In this document: in pieces, positions 1-4,895 of the stretch | Position numbering within the stretch: the first letter of the stretch is position 1 | Layout of the letters: each line of letters begins with the position of its first letter | Position numbers and translations under genes: made by a program | Assembly (NCBI GenBank): GCA_016297535.1 | Contig: JAEDGL010000146.1 | Location: 1-6,076 of the forward strand | Direction of reading: 5' to 3' | DNA: 6,076 bases | DNA from: Clostridia bacterium | GTDB taxonomy: Bacteria; Bacillota; Clostridia; Christensenellales; Aristaeellaceae | The notes under the pieces: model-generated | What the model was told of the DNA's origin: nothing | What the model saw: the letters and a program-made list of their open reading frames with translations, nothing else | Databases searched by the model: none

Positions 1-902
1 GCGTCGCAGGCAGCCAGCTTGGCCTCGTCGGTCTGGGGCTTCACGCCCAGCATCTTGAAGCCGCCGAAACCGCTCAGCTGATAGCCGTCCACGGTGGGCA
101 GCTTGACAGCGGCGTAGTTGTCGCCCAGCATTTCCTTCACGGTAGCGGCGTCCCAGGTGCCATCCACAATCGCGCCCAGGTTGGTGGCGTTGGAGGCGGA
201 GGAGCCGTTGACGTGCGCGGGGGACTGGGCCATCTTGATCATGGACTTGAGGGCCTTGACGCCGTTTTCGGAGGCATAGTCGCAGTTCATGGCAACGATG
301 CTGCCGGAATCATCGGTGGAGTAGGTCAGGGTGCAGCCGGCGCCAAAGAAGAAGGCGGTCTGATACCAGCCGGAGTTGATTTCCATGTAGAAGTTCTTGC
401 CGGCCTTCTCGCAGTCGGCCAGAACGGCTTCCAGGTTGGTGGGATCGGTGACAACGCTCTTGTCATAGTACATGAAGTAGCCGTTGTCGCTGGTCATGGG
501 GTAGGCGTACATCACATCGCCCATCATCACGGCGGAAACGGAGCCGGCATCGTTCTGCGCGGCAACCACTTCGGCGTTTTCGGGAGACACATCAATCAGG
601 GCGCCGGCGGCCACCAGACGGGCCAGCTGGTCCTGAGCAAAGCCAAAGAGGTCGGCACCGGCTTCCACGTCGGTGAGCATGTTGGAGGCGGCGTCGCCCT
701 CGCCAACGGGCTCAACCACAACGGTCATGCCGGCATATTCGGGATTGGCGGCCTTGAAGGCCTCCACCTGGGCCTTGGTGAACTCAACGGTCGCCTCGGC
801 CACCCAGATCTTGATTTCGCCGCTGAAGCCTTCGGCGGAAGCGGCGCCAACCATGGACACAGCCATGATCAGGCACAGAACCAGAGCAAGAAACTTTTTC
901 AT
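1..902 (-). CDS. ABC transporter substrate-binding protein, sugar/maltodextrin type (family 1), 3' end outside window
   Basis: An extracytoplasmic solute-binding protein that would capture a sugar or oligosaccharide and deliver it to an ABC permease. Translating from the ATG at 902-900 gives 300 residues with no stop before the left edge; family members run about 400, so the C-terminal quarter is missing. Residues 1-23 are a signal peptide: MKKF, a hydrophobic core, then an ASA|E type I cleavage site. The mature part reads GEIKIWV near residue 30, DLFGFAQDQL at 84-93, a MalE-like YPMTSDNGYFMYYDK stretch around 134-148 and DGTW at 247-250. No usable lipobox cysteine is present (C10 follows L-V-L), which is unusual for a Gram-positive binding protein. 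The ribosome site GGAGG (914-910) lies 7 bases before the ATG. A consensus promoter and LacI-type operators precede it. The class is firm; the ligand is inferred from the neighbouring amylase and the operator type. Confidence 0.9.
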   Translation of the reverse strand, partial: MKKFLALVLCLIMAVSMVGAASAEGFSGEIKIWVAEATVEFTKAQVEAFKAANPEYAGMTVVVEPVGEGDAASNMLTDVEAGADLFGFAQDQLARLVAAGALIDVSPENAEVVAAQNDAGSVSAVMMGDVMYAYPMTSDNGYFMYYDKSVVTDPTNLEAVLADCEKAGKNFYMEINSGWYQTAFFFGAGCTLTYSTDDSGSIVAMNCDYASENGVKALKSMIKMAQSPAHVNGSSASNATNLGAIVDGTWDAATVKEMLGDNYAAVKLPTVDGYQLSGFGGFKMLGVKPQTDEAKLAACD

Positions 903-925
903 GGGATATCCTCCTTTTTTTCTGC

Positions 926-941
926 GAGAGAACGTTCTCTC
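926..941. promoter_or_regulatory. Perfect 16-bp palindrome, candidate LacI/GalR-family operator
   Basis: GAGAGAACGTTCTCTC is a perfect dyad centred on CpG, with the AACGTT core typical of LacI/GalR-family operators. It lies in the 5' leader of the binding-protein gene, about +30 to +45 from the predicted start and just upstream of the ribosome binding site. A second AACGTT-cored site overlaps the -35 box, with centres 74 bp apart, close to seven helical turns. A repressor bound here could block elongation or loop to the upstream site. The symmetry is seen; the binding protein is inferred. Confidence 0.55.
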
Positions 942-945
942 CACG

Positions 946-965
946 AAACAGGCGCGCGCCTGTTT
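946..965. repeat. Perfect 20-bp GC-rich palindrome in the 5' leader
   Basis: AAACAGGC-GCGC-GCCTGTTT is a perfect dyad covering about +5 to +24 of the predicted transcript of the binding-protein gene. As RNA it can form an 8-bp stem with a 4-base loop at the very 5' end, which might stabilise the mRNA or take part in attenuation. As DNA it could be an operator for a second dimeric regulator. No U-run follows it on the minus strand, so it is not a normal terminator. Function unknown. Confidence 0.5.
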
Positions 966-976
966 TGATTGATTTG

Positions 977-1005
977 ATTATAACACCATTTGTATGGTTT
1001 GTCAA
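977..1005 (-). promoter_or_regulatory. Consensus sigma-70/sigma-A promoter for the binding-protein gene
   Basis: On the minus strand TTGACA (1005-1000) and TATAAT (982-977) are separated by exactly 17 bases. Both hexamers match the consensus perfectly. The predicted start is an A near 970-969, giving a leader of about 68 bases before the ATG at 902. Such a strong promoter would need repression, and the -35 box is overlapped by an operator-like palindrome. Confidence 0.9.
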
Positions 1006-1014
1006 ACGTTTGCA
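1001..1014 (-). promoter_or_regulatory. LacI/GalR-family operator (cre- or MalR-like) overlapping the -35 box
   Basis: The minus strand reads TGCAAACGTTTGAC. It contains the perfect 10-bp dyad CAAACGTTTG (1003-1012) and fits the cre-type pattern TGNAANCGNTNNCA at every defined position except the last two. GCAAACGTTTGC-like sequences are the known style of maltose-repressor sites in Firmicutes. It shares five bases with the -35 hexamer, so binding would exclude RNA polymerase. The regulator could be a local LacI-family sugar repressor or CcpA; neither gene is in the window. Confidence 0.65.
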
Positions 1015-1051
1015 CAGATTTTCTATGTATCAATCGGGAAAATGTGAAGCC

Positions 1052-2566
1052 TTATTGGGCAAGTATGACAATTGCGCACGGAGGCAGCACAAGCCATACC
1101 CCATCCGGCGCAAACGTTACCCCGGCCGTTTGCGCAAAGGCGTCCAGCTGGCCCGCCAGCCTCAGCCCCTGCGCCTGCAGCTGGTATTCGCAGCTGGCTT
1201 TGGCCGAGAAGTTGATGGCCACATAGCATTCCTGCTGCCGCCAGGTGCGTTTCAACAGGCAAAAATCATCCTCCACGCAAACAAATTCGGTTTTGCCAAG
1301 AGCGATGGCGGGGTTTTCCTTTTTCAGGATATTCAGCTTTTGACAGTAGCGCAGCAGCGACTGCCCATCCTGCCATTGCGCATCCACGCAGGGGAAGGCG
1401 TATTCCACCTTCGTGGTTCCCGGAGGCTGCTGCGTCATGTCCCCGTCATTCCAGTACATGGCCAGGCGCTTGTTGGGATCGTCCCCCGAGCCCACCATGC
1501 CGATTTCCTCGCCATAATAGGTAAAGGTGGCGCCGCCCATCAGGCTGACCAGCGCATGGGCAAACTTGGCCCGTTCGGGCGCGCTGCGCGCCTGCAGGCT
1601 GCCCACGGCGCGGCCCGTATCGTGGTTGGAAAGGAACGGAGCGAGCAGCGCATCCCCCATGGCCTGCTCCACCTGCTGCAGGTATTTGACATACTGCCGC
1701 GCCGGCTTGGAACGTGCCCGGATGGTTTTGGCGATGTACCCCTCGGCCTGAGAGGCCGGGAACAGGAAAAAGCTGTCCACGCCGCTGGCCTGATACTGCG
1801 CAATCCCCTCCAGCCCCAGCCAGGCCTCTCCCACCAGATAGCAGCCGGGCTTGAGCTGCTTTGCCGTTTGGGCAAGCCAGCTCAGAAAGGCCACGTTGCG
1901 CTGGGTATCGGCGGCGTAATAGCTGGTAACCGCGTCCAGGCGGAAACCGTCCACCCCGCACCCGTTCAGCCAGAAATCCAGAATCGCCGTGATTTCCTCG
2001 CGTACCGCAGCGCTATCCAGGTTCAGGTCCGGCATGCCGCCGCCGGAAAACTGCTCCTCATAGAACCACGGCGTTCCCTCCACCGGCACCTGCTTGGCTC
2101 CGTCGCTTTGGGAAAAGCAGTAAAAATCAATCAGCGGGTTTTCCGTATCACCCGCGCGCAGCGCATCGCAGGCCTGCAAAAACCACGGATGCTGCACGGA
2201 GGTGTGGTTGATGGGCAGATCCACAATCAGCCGGATCCCCCGCTGGTGGCACGCGTTCACCAGCTGCTTAAAATCCTCCAGTGTGCCGTAGTCGGGATCA
2301 ATCTGCCGGTAATCGGTCACGTCGTATTTGTGATAGCTGGGGCTGGGCATGACGGGCATCAGCCAGATGCCGTCATACCCCATCTGCTCCAGGTAACCCA
2401 GCCGGCTGAGGACGCCCGGCAGATCGCCGATTCCGTCGCCGTTGCTATCCTGAAAGGACCGCACAAAGATTTCGTACCAGTTAAAGCTGTCCATTTCGCC
2501 GGTTTCCGCCTGCGCTGTACAAACCAGACACAGCGCCAGCAGCAGCCATAGAAGCATCCGTTTCAC
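1052..2566 (-). CDS. Exported alpha-amylase, glycoside hydrolase family 13 (GH13_36-like)
   Basis: A 504-residue alpha-glucan hydrolase, probably cutting alpha-1,4 links in starch or maltodextrin outside the cell. Residues 1-20 are a signal peptide ending AQA|E. The (beta/alpha)8 barrel shows all GH13 motifs: Ca2+-site DSNGDGIGD (40-48), DLPINH (116-121), MPDLN (178-182), GFRLDAV with nucleophile D211, VGEAW with acid/base E247, and FLSNHD with D316. MPDLN is the form known for the group intermediate between oligo-1,6-glucosidases and neopullulanases (GH13_36). A short domain C follows from about 410. The start is GTG at 2566: AGGGGA lies about 6 bases before it, too far from the internal ATG codon at 2557. 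The gene begins 35 bases after mntP with no terminator between, so it is probably in that operon. The mature part holds 12 cysteines, unusual for an exported Gram-positive enzyme. Product specificity cannot be read from sequence. Confidence 0.93.
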   Translation of the reverse strand: MKRMLLWLLLALCLVCTAQAETGEMDSFNWYEIFVRSFQDSNGDGIGDLPGVLSRLGYLEQMGYDGIWLMPVMPSPSYHKYDVTDYRQIDPDYGTLEDFKQLVNACHQRGIRLIVDLPINHTSVQHPWFLQACDALRAGDTENPLIDFYCFSQSDGAKQVPVEGTPWFYEEQFSGGGMPDLNLDSAAVREEITAILDFWLNGCGVDGFRLDAVTSYYAADTQRNVAFLSWLAQTAKQLKPGCYLVGEAWLGLEGIAQYQASGVDSFFLFPASQAEGYIAKTIRARSKPARQYVKYLQQVEQAMGDALLAPFLSNHDTGRAVGSLQARSAPERAKFAHALVSLMGGATFTYYGEEIGMVGSGDDPNKRLAMYWNDGDMTQQPPGTTKVEYAFPCVDAQWQDGQSLLRYCQKLNILKKENPAIALGKTEFVCVEDDFCLLKRTWRQQECYVAINFSAKASCEYQLQAQGLRLAGQLDAFAQTAGVTFAPDGVWLVLPPCAIVILAQ

Positions 2567-2601
2567 TGTTTTCCCCTGCCTTTGTAGGTTGTTGCGCCGC
2601 C

Positions 2602-3186
2602 TTACAGCAGGCTGGTCAGCAAAATTTCAATGCCGATGGCGATCAGGATGATGCCGCCCAGAATGCCTGCCTTGCCCGCCAGCCGGGTGCCCGCCTTTTT
2701 GCCGATCATCAGCCCGGCATAGCAGATGACAAAGGTGACCGCTGCAATCAGCGAAACGGCCAGCAGCGCGTGCAGCGCGTTATACTCCGCAATGGTAAAG
2801 CCCACGGACAGCGCATCGATGGAGGTGGCCACGCCCTGCACCAGCAGCAGCCTTGCGCTGATGGGGCGCTTGTCGCATTCCTCCTGCTCGCCTTTTACGC
2901 TGTCCCAGATCATCTTGCCGCCAATCCAGCCAAGCAATGCCAGCGCAATCCAGGGAACCAGCTTTTCAAAGGCGCTGAAATACTGCACCATGGTGTGCAC
3001 GCACACCCAGCCGGTCATGGGCATCAGCCCCTGAAACACCGCAAACACGCCCGCAATTCCGGCCATTTTGCGCGGCTTCATGCACGGCTCGTTCAGGCCG
3101 TTGGCAAGCGATACGGAAAACGCGTCCATCGCCAGACCCACGCCCAGCATGATATTGGTAAAAAAGAAGCTGAATCCAAGTTCCAT
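2602..3186 (-). CDS. mntP: Manganese efflux pump MntP (YebN/DUF204 family)
   Basis: An integral membrane exporter that lowers cytoplasmic Mn2+. The 194 residues match the usual length (about 190) and show six hydrophobic segments in two related halves. Each half has the family's conserved acidic motif: MDAFSVSLANG at 20-30 (D21) and SIDALSVGF at 122-130 (D124). The last helix is GGIILIAIGIEILL near 177-190. The reading frame stays open upstream to 3303, but that extension is riboswitch and terminator RNA. The ATG at 3186-3184 is chosen because GGAGG (3199-3195) sits 8 bases before it. A yybP-ykoY Mn2+ riboswitch directly upstream independently supports the function. The GH13 amylase gene follows 35 bases downstream. 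Confidence 0.95.
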   Translation of the reverse strand: MELGFSFFFTNIMLGVGLAMDAFSVSLANGLNEPCMKPRKMAGIAGVFAVFQGLMPMTGWVCVHTMVQYFSAFEKLVPWIALALLGWIGGKMIWDSVKGEQEECDKRPISARLLLVQGVATSIDALSVGFTIAEYNALHALLAVSLIAAVTFVICYAGLMIGKKAGTRLAGKAGILGGIILIAIGIEILLTSLL

Positions 3187-3202
3187 TGAACATTCCTCCA
3201 TT

Positions 3203-3234
3203 AAAAACCGGATATGGTTAGAAGCCATATCCGG
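3203..3234 (-). terminator. Intrinsic terminator of the mntP riboswitch
   Basis: Reading the minus strand, CCGGATATGG (3234-3225) pairs perfectly with CCATATCCGG (3217-3208) around a 7-base loop, followed by five U (3207-3203). It lies between the riboswitch aptamer and the mntP ribosome binding site, so it is a regulated leader terminator rather than the end of a gene. Confidence 0.9.
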
Positions 3235-3298
3235 ATCTCTGTTTACATTTGCGTAAAGGCAGACTCCATGCACAGCTTCACCGCTTTTGCATGAGTCT
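3232..3298 (-). promoter_or_regulatory. Riboswitch expression platform: competing anti-antiterminator and antiterminator hairpins
   Basis: Two exclusive pairings can be read. (a) AGACUCAUGCA (3298-3288) with UGCAUGGAGUCU (3272-3261): 11 pairs and one bulged G; its 5' arm uses the 3' strand of aptamer helix P1. (b) GGA-g-UCUG (3267-3260) with CAGA-ga-UCC (3241-3233), closed inside by UUUAC (3257-3253) with GUAAA (3246-3242); this takes the first two C of the terminator stem. Mn2+-stabilised P1 would block (a), allow (b) and so prevent termination. The pairings are seen; the switching model is inference, consistent with the known ON behaviour of this class. Confidence 0.7.
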
Positions 3299-3374
3299 CG
3301 CAATTGAAAGCAAGCCAGGCCTTTTTCGCCAGCATGTTGACTTGCTACGCATTTCTGCGCACGCTACTCCCTCA
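3292..3374 (-). ncRNA. yybP-ykoY (Mn2+-sensing) riboswitch aptamer
   Basis: The transcript reads UGAG-GGAGUAGCGU (3374-3361), the hallmark L1 loop of the class. P2 follows as CGCA-GAAA-UGCG, then P3 as AGCAAG / CUUGCU enclosing UCAACAUGCU, a short GGC/GCC helix with an A-rich loop, and CUGG. The conserved 3' part is GCGAGA, and CUCA (3295-3292) closes P1 with UGAG. Order and spacing match the known class, which binds Mn2+ and controls mntP and related metal-export genes. It sits just downstream of a promoter and upstream of mntP, the classic placement. Confidence 0.92.
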
Positions 3375-3383
3375 ATGAAAGTA

Positions 3384-3413
3384 TTCATAGCATACTCTTC
3401 CGGGGTTAGTCAA
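3384..3413 (-). promoter_or_regulatory. Promoter of the riboswitch-mntP-amylase transcript
   Basis: The minus strand shows TTGACT (3413-3408), an 18-base spacer and TATGAA (3389-3384) preceded by TGC, i.e. an extended -10. The predicted start near 3377 puts the aptamer at the very 5' end of the RNA, as expected for a riboswitch. Confidence 0.75.
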
Positions 3414-3425
3414 CACAAACCCCGG
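3400..3425. repeat. 26-bp inverted repeat centred on the mntP -35 box, candidate operator
   Basis: CCGGGGTT (3400-3407) and AACCCCGG (3418-3425) are perfect 8-bp arms around a 10-base centre that contains the TTGACT -35 hexamer. The centre lies near -36 from the predicted start, a usual repressor position. There is no U-run on either side, so a terminator is unlikely. A metal-responsive or other dimeric regulator could bind here; the protein is unknown. Confidence 0.5.
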
Positions 3426-3556
3426 TTTGCCTGCCTAAACATCCCTTCGGAGGAATGCAAAACCCTTTGGAAGGCTCGACAGGCCGCAGCCCACCGACAG
3501 TGGCTCGTATCGCCCGCCTGGCCGTGCGAACAGGGTACTTTCGGCTGTATTGGCCC
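3426..3556. other. Structured intergenic stretch without recognisable gene
   Basis: About 130 GC-rich bases between the mntP promoter and the rplA terminator. I see no convincing reading frame. Nested pairing is visible: CAGGC (3480-3484) with GCCTG (3517-3521), enclosing AGCC-c-AC with GTGGCT around CGACA, plus small hairpins near 3441-3456 and 3470-3480. It matches no RNA family I recognise, and no promoter is evident. It may be ordinary spacer or a small RNA. Confidence 0.3.
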
Positions 3557-3589
3557 AAAAAACCGCCCCTGCTTTCGCAGAGGCGGTTT
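3557..3589 (-). terminator. Intrinsic terminator after rplA
   Basis: On the minus strand AAACCGCC-t-CTGC, GAAA tetraloop, GCAG-g-GGCGGTTT, running into a T tract (3562-3557). It is a 12-bp stem with one mismatch, starting 24 bases beyond the rplA stop. It ends the tuf-to-rplA block and separates it from the riboswitch-mntP unit. Confidence 0.92.
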
Positions 3590-3612
3590 AGAAAAGCCTG
3601 TCAGCTCTGAAA

Positions 3613-4302
3613 TCAGAACTTCAGGGGGTTTACCTTGATGGCGGGGCCCATGGTGGCGGTCAGGTACAGGCTCTTGATGTAGGTACCCTTGGCAGCAGCG
3701 GGCTTGGCCTTGTTGATGGCGTCCATCAGTACGGTCAGGTTCTCCTGCAGCTTTTCGGGGCCGAAGGAAGCCTTGCCGATGGGGCAGTGCACGATGGAGG
3801 TCTTATCCACGCGGTACTCTACCTTACCAGCCTTGGTATCCTGCACAGCCTTGGCTACGTCCATGGTCACGGTGCCGCTCTTGGGGTTGGGCATCAGGCC
3901 CTTGGGGCCCAGGATACGGCCGATGCGGCCCACAATGCCCATCATGTCGGGGGTAGCGATCATCACATCAAAGCCGAACCAGTTTTCGGTCTTGATCTTC
4001 TCGATCATTTCCTCGCCGCCAACGAAATCTGCGCCGGCTTCCTGAGCAGCCTTGATCTTGTCGCCCTTGGTAACCACCAGCACGCGAACGGTGCGGCCGG
4101 TGCCGTTGGGCAGAACAACGGAGCCACGAACCTGCTGGTCGGCGTGACGGGGGTCAACACCCAGCTTGGCATGCAGCTCGATGGTCTCGTCAAACTTGGC
4201 CTTGCTGGTCTGCACAGCCAGGGCAACGGCCTCTTCGGGATCATAGGCGTTCAGAGAATCGATCAGCTTTACGCTGTCAACATATTTCTTACCATGCTTC
4301 AT
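3613..4302 (-). CDS. rplA: 50S ribosomal protein L1
   Basis: Component of the ribosomal L1 stalk that moves deacylated tRNA out of the E site, and in many bacteria a translational repressor of its own operon. The 229 residues equal the normal length. The first domain opens MKHGKKYVDSVKLID and the inserted second domain spans about residues 70-155. The L1 signature IGRILGPKGLMPNPK is at 127-141, and the C-terminus is complete (PAIKVNPLKF). The ATG at 4302-4300 has AGGAAGG 8 bases upstream. It follows rplK after 55 bases and is followed by an intrinsic terminator, so rplJ-rplL are not its immediate partners here. Confidence 0.98.
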   Translation of the reverse strand: MKHGKKYVDSVKLIDSLNAYDPEEAVALAVQTSKAKFDETIELHAKLGVDPRHADQQVRGSVVLPNGTGRTVRVLVVTKGDKIKAAQEAGADFVGGEEMIEKIKTENWFGFDVMIATPDMMGIVGRIGRILGPKGLMPNPKSGTVTMDVAKAVQDTKAGKVEYRVDKTSIVHCPIGKASFGPEKLQENLTVLMDAINKAKPAAAKGTYIKSLYLTATMGPAIKVNPLKF

Positions 4303-4316
4303 GCTTATTTCCTTCC

Positions 4317-4347
4317 TGTGGTGCTAACGGCACAATGTCCTCCCACA
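4317..4347 (-). promoter_or_regulatory. Possible degenerate L1-binding hairpin between rplK and rplA
   Basis: The RNA has UGUGG (4347-4343) pairing with CCACA (4321-4317). The 5' arm continues as GUGGGAGG, identical to the 5' arm of the stronger site ahead of rplK and to the L1 site of 23S rRNA. The upper helix is only 3 bp (UGC/GCA), with a long one-sided bulge, so the fit is poor. It ends about 14 bases before the rplA start. Confidence 0.35.
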
Positions 4348-4357
4348 ATAGACTCTG

Positions 4358-4783
4358 TTATTCCTCAACCGTGATGCCCATGGAGCGAGCGGTACCCTTT
4401 ACCATGCTCATGATGGATTCGATATCGGTCGCGTTTACATCGGGCTTCTTGATCTCGGCAATCTTGCGAACCTGCTCCATGGTGAGCTTGCCAACCTTGT
4501 CGCGGTTGGGGCGGCCGGAAGCGGTCTGGAGGTTGAGTTCCTTCTTGATCAGAACAGGAACCGGAGGAGTCTTGGTAATGAAGGAGAAGGTGTTGTCGGT
4601 GTACACAGTGATAACAACGGGGATGATCATGCCCGCGTCCTTCTGGGTACGCTCGTTGAACTCCTTACAGAAACCGGGAATGTTAACGCCGTGCTGACCC
4701 AGCGCAGGGCCGATAGGCGGCGCGGGAGTGGCCTTGGCGGCGGTAACCTGGAGCTTGATCATGGATTTGACTTTCTTTGCCAT
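4358..4783 (-). CDS. rplK: 50S ribosomal protein L11
   Basis: Binds the GTPase-associated centre of 23S rRNA, the thiostrepton region, and is needed for RelA-type stringent signalling in bacteria that have it. The 141 residues match the family. The N-terminal domain has the proline-rich APPIGPALGQHGVNI (21-35), the site linked to thiostrepton sensitivity. The central KTPPVPVLIKK stretch (71-81) is present, and the rRNA-binding C-terminal domain ends MVKGTARSMGITVEE. The ATG at 4783-4781 has AAGGAGG 10 bases upstream. Its leader holds an L1-type hairpin, so L1 probably controls translation of rplK and, by coupling, rplA. Confidence 0.98.
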   Translation of the reverse strand: MAKKVKSMIKLQVTAAKATPAPPIGPALGQHGVNIPGFCKEFNERTQKDAGMIIPVVITVYTDNTFSFITKTPPVPVLIKKELNLQTASGRPNRDKVGKLTMEQVRKIAEIKKPDVNATDIESIMSMVKGTARSMGITVEE

Positions 4784-4803
4784 GGGAATGGCACCTCCTT
4801 AAT

Positions 4804-4839
4804 GTGGTCATGGCGGAACGGCTTTCCCGTTCCTCCCAC
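4804..4839 (-). promoter_or_regulatory. L1-binding mRNA hairpin (ribosomal protein leader) upstream of rplK
   Basis: The RNA folds as GUGG (4839-4836) with CCAC (4807-4804), then an asymmetric loop of GA on the 5' side and GCCAUGA on the 3' side. An upper stem follows, GGAACGG (4833-4827) with CCGUUCC (4821-4815), capped by GAAAG. This mimics the L1 site of 23S rRNA (GGUGG-GA-GG ... AUACCACC) and the known L1 mRNA sites. It ends a few bases before the rplK AAGGAGG, so L1 binding would hinder initiation. Confidence 0.8.
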
Positions 4840-4840
4840 T

Positions 4841-4876
4841 GCTCCCTATCCTTGGGGGAGCTTCTTGAAGCGCTCC
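4841..4876 (-). other. Two mutually exclusive hairpins in the nusG-rplK leader
   Basis: GGAGC (4876-4872) can pair with GCUCC (4861-4857). The overlapping GCUCCC (4861-4856) can instead pair with GGGAGC (4846-4841), directly next to the L1-type hairpin. No U-run follows either, so they are not terminators. They may be a folding device for the L1 site or chance pairing in GC-rich DNA. Confidence 0.35.
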
Positions 4877-4895
4877 ACGCGCGGGGAAGGAAATC

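Noticed and set aside
213..968. Plus-strand open frame of 251 codons, rich in Gly and His
   Set aside because: It is the antisense shadow of the binding-protein gene; its composition is typical of such shadows and it runs through the promoter and operators.
1015..1051. Terminator after the amylase gene
   Set aside because: I looked for a hairpin with a U-run between the amylase stop and the next promoter and found none; read-through or Rho-type termination is possible.
965..2551. Long plus-strand open frame of 528 codons
   Set aside because: It lies opposite the amylase gene, has no family resemblance or ribosome binding site, and is explained by high-GC codon bias on the other strand.
3187..3303. 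N-terminal extension of mntP to an ATG at 3303
   Set aside because: That stretch is riboswitch expression platform and terminator RNA. The family length and the ribosome binding site both point to 3186.
3426..3556. Cobalamin riboswitch or 6S RNA in the mntP-rplA spacer
   Set aside because: A GCCACTG-like string and nested stems were noticed, but the other conserved boxes of a cobalamin switch and the long bubbled hairpin of 6S RNA are absent.
3249..3638. Plus-strand open frame of 129 codons across the intergenic region
   Set aside because: It runs through the riboswitch, promoter, inverted repeat and terminator, has no ribosome binding site and has no recognisable domain.
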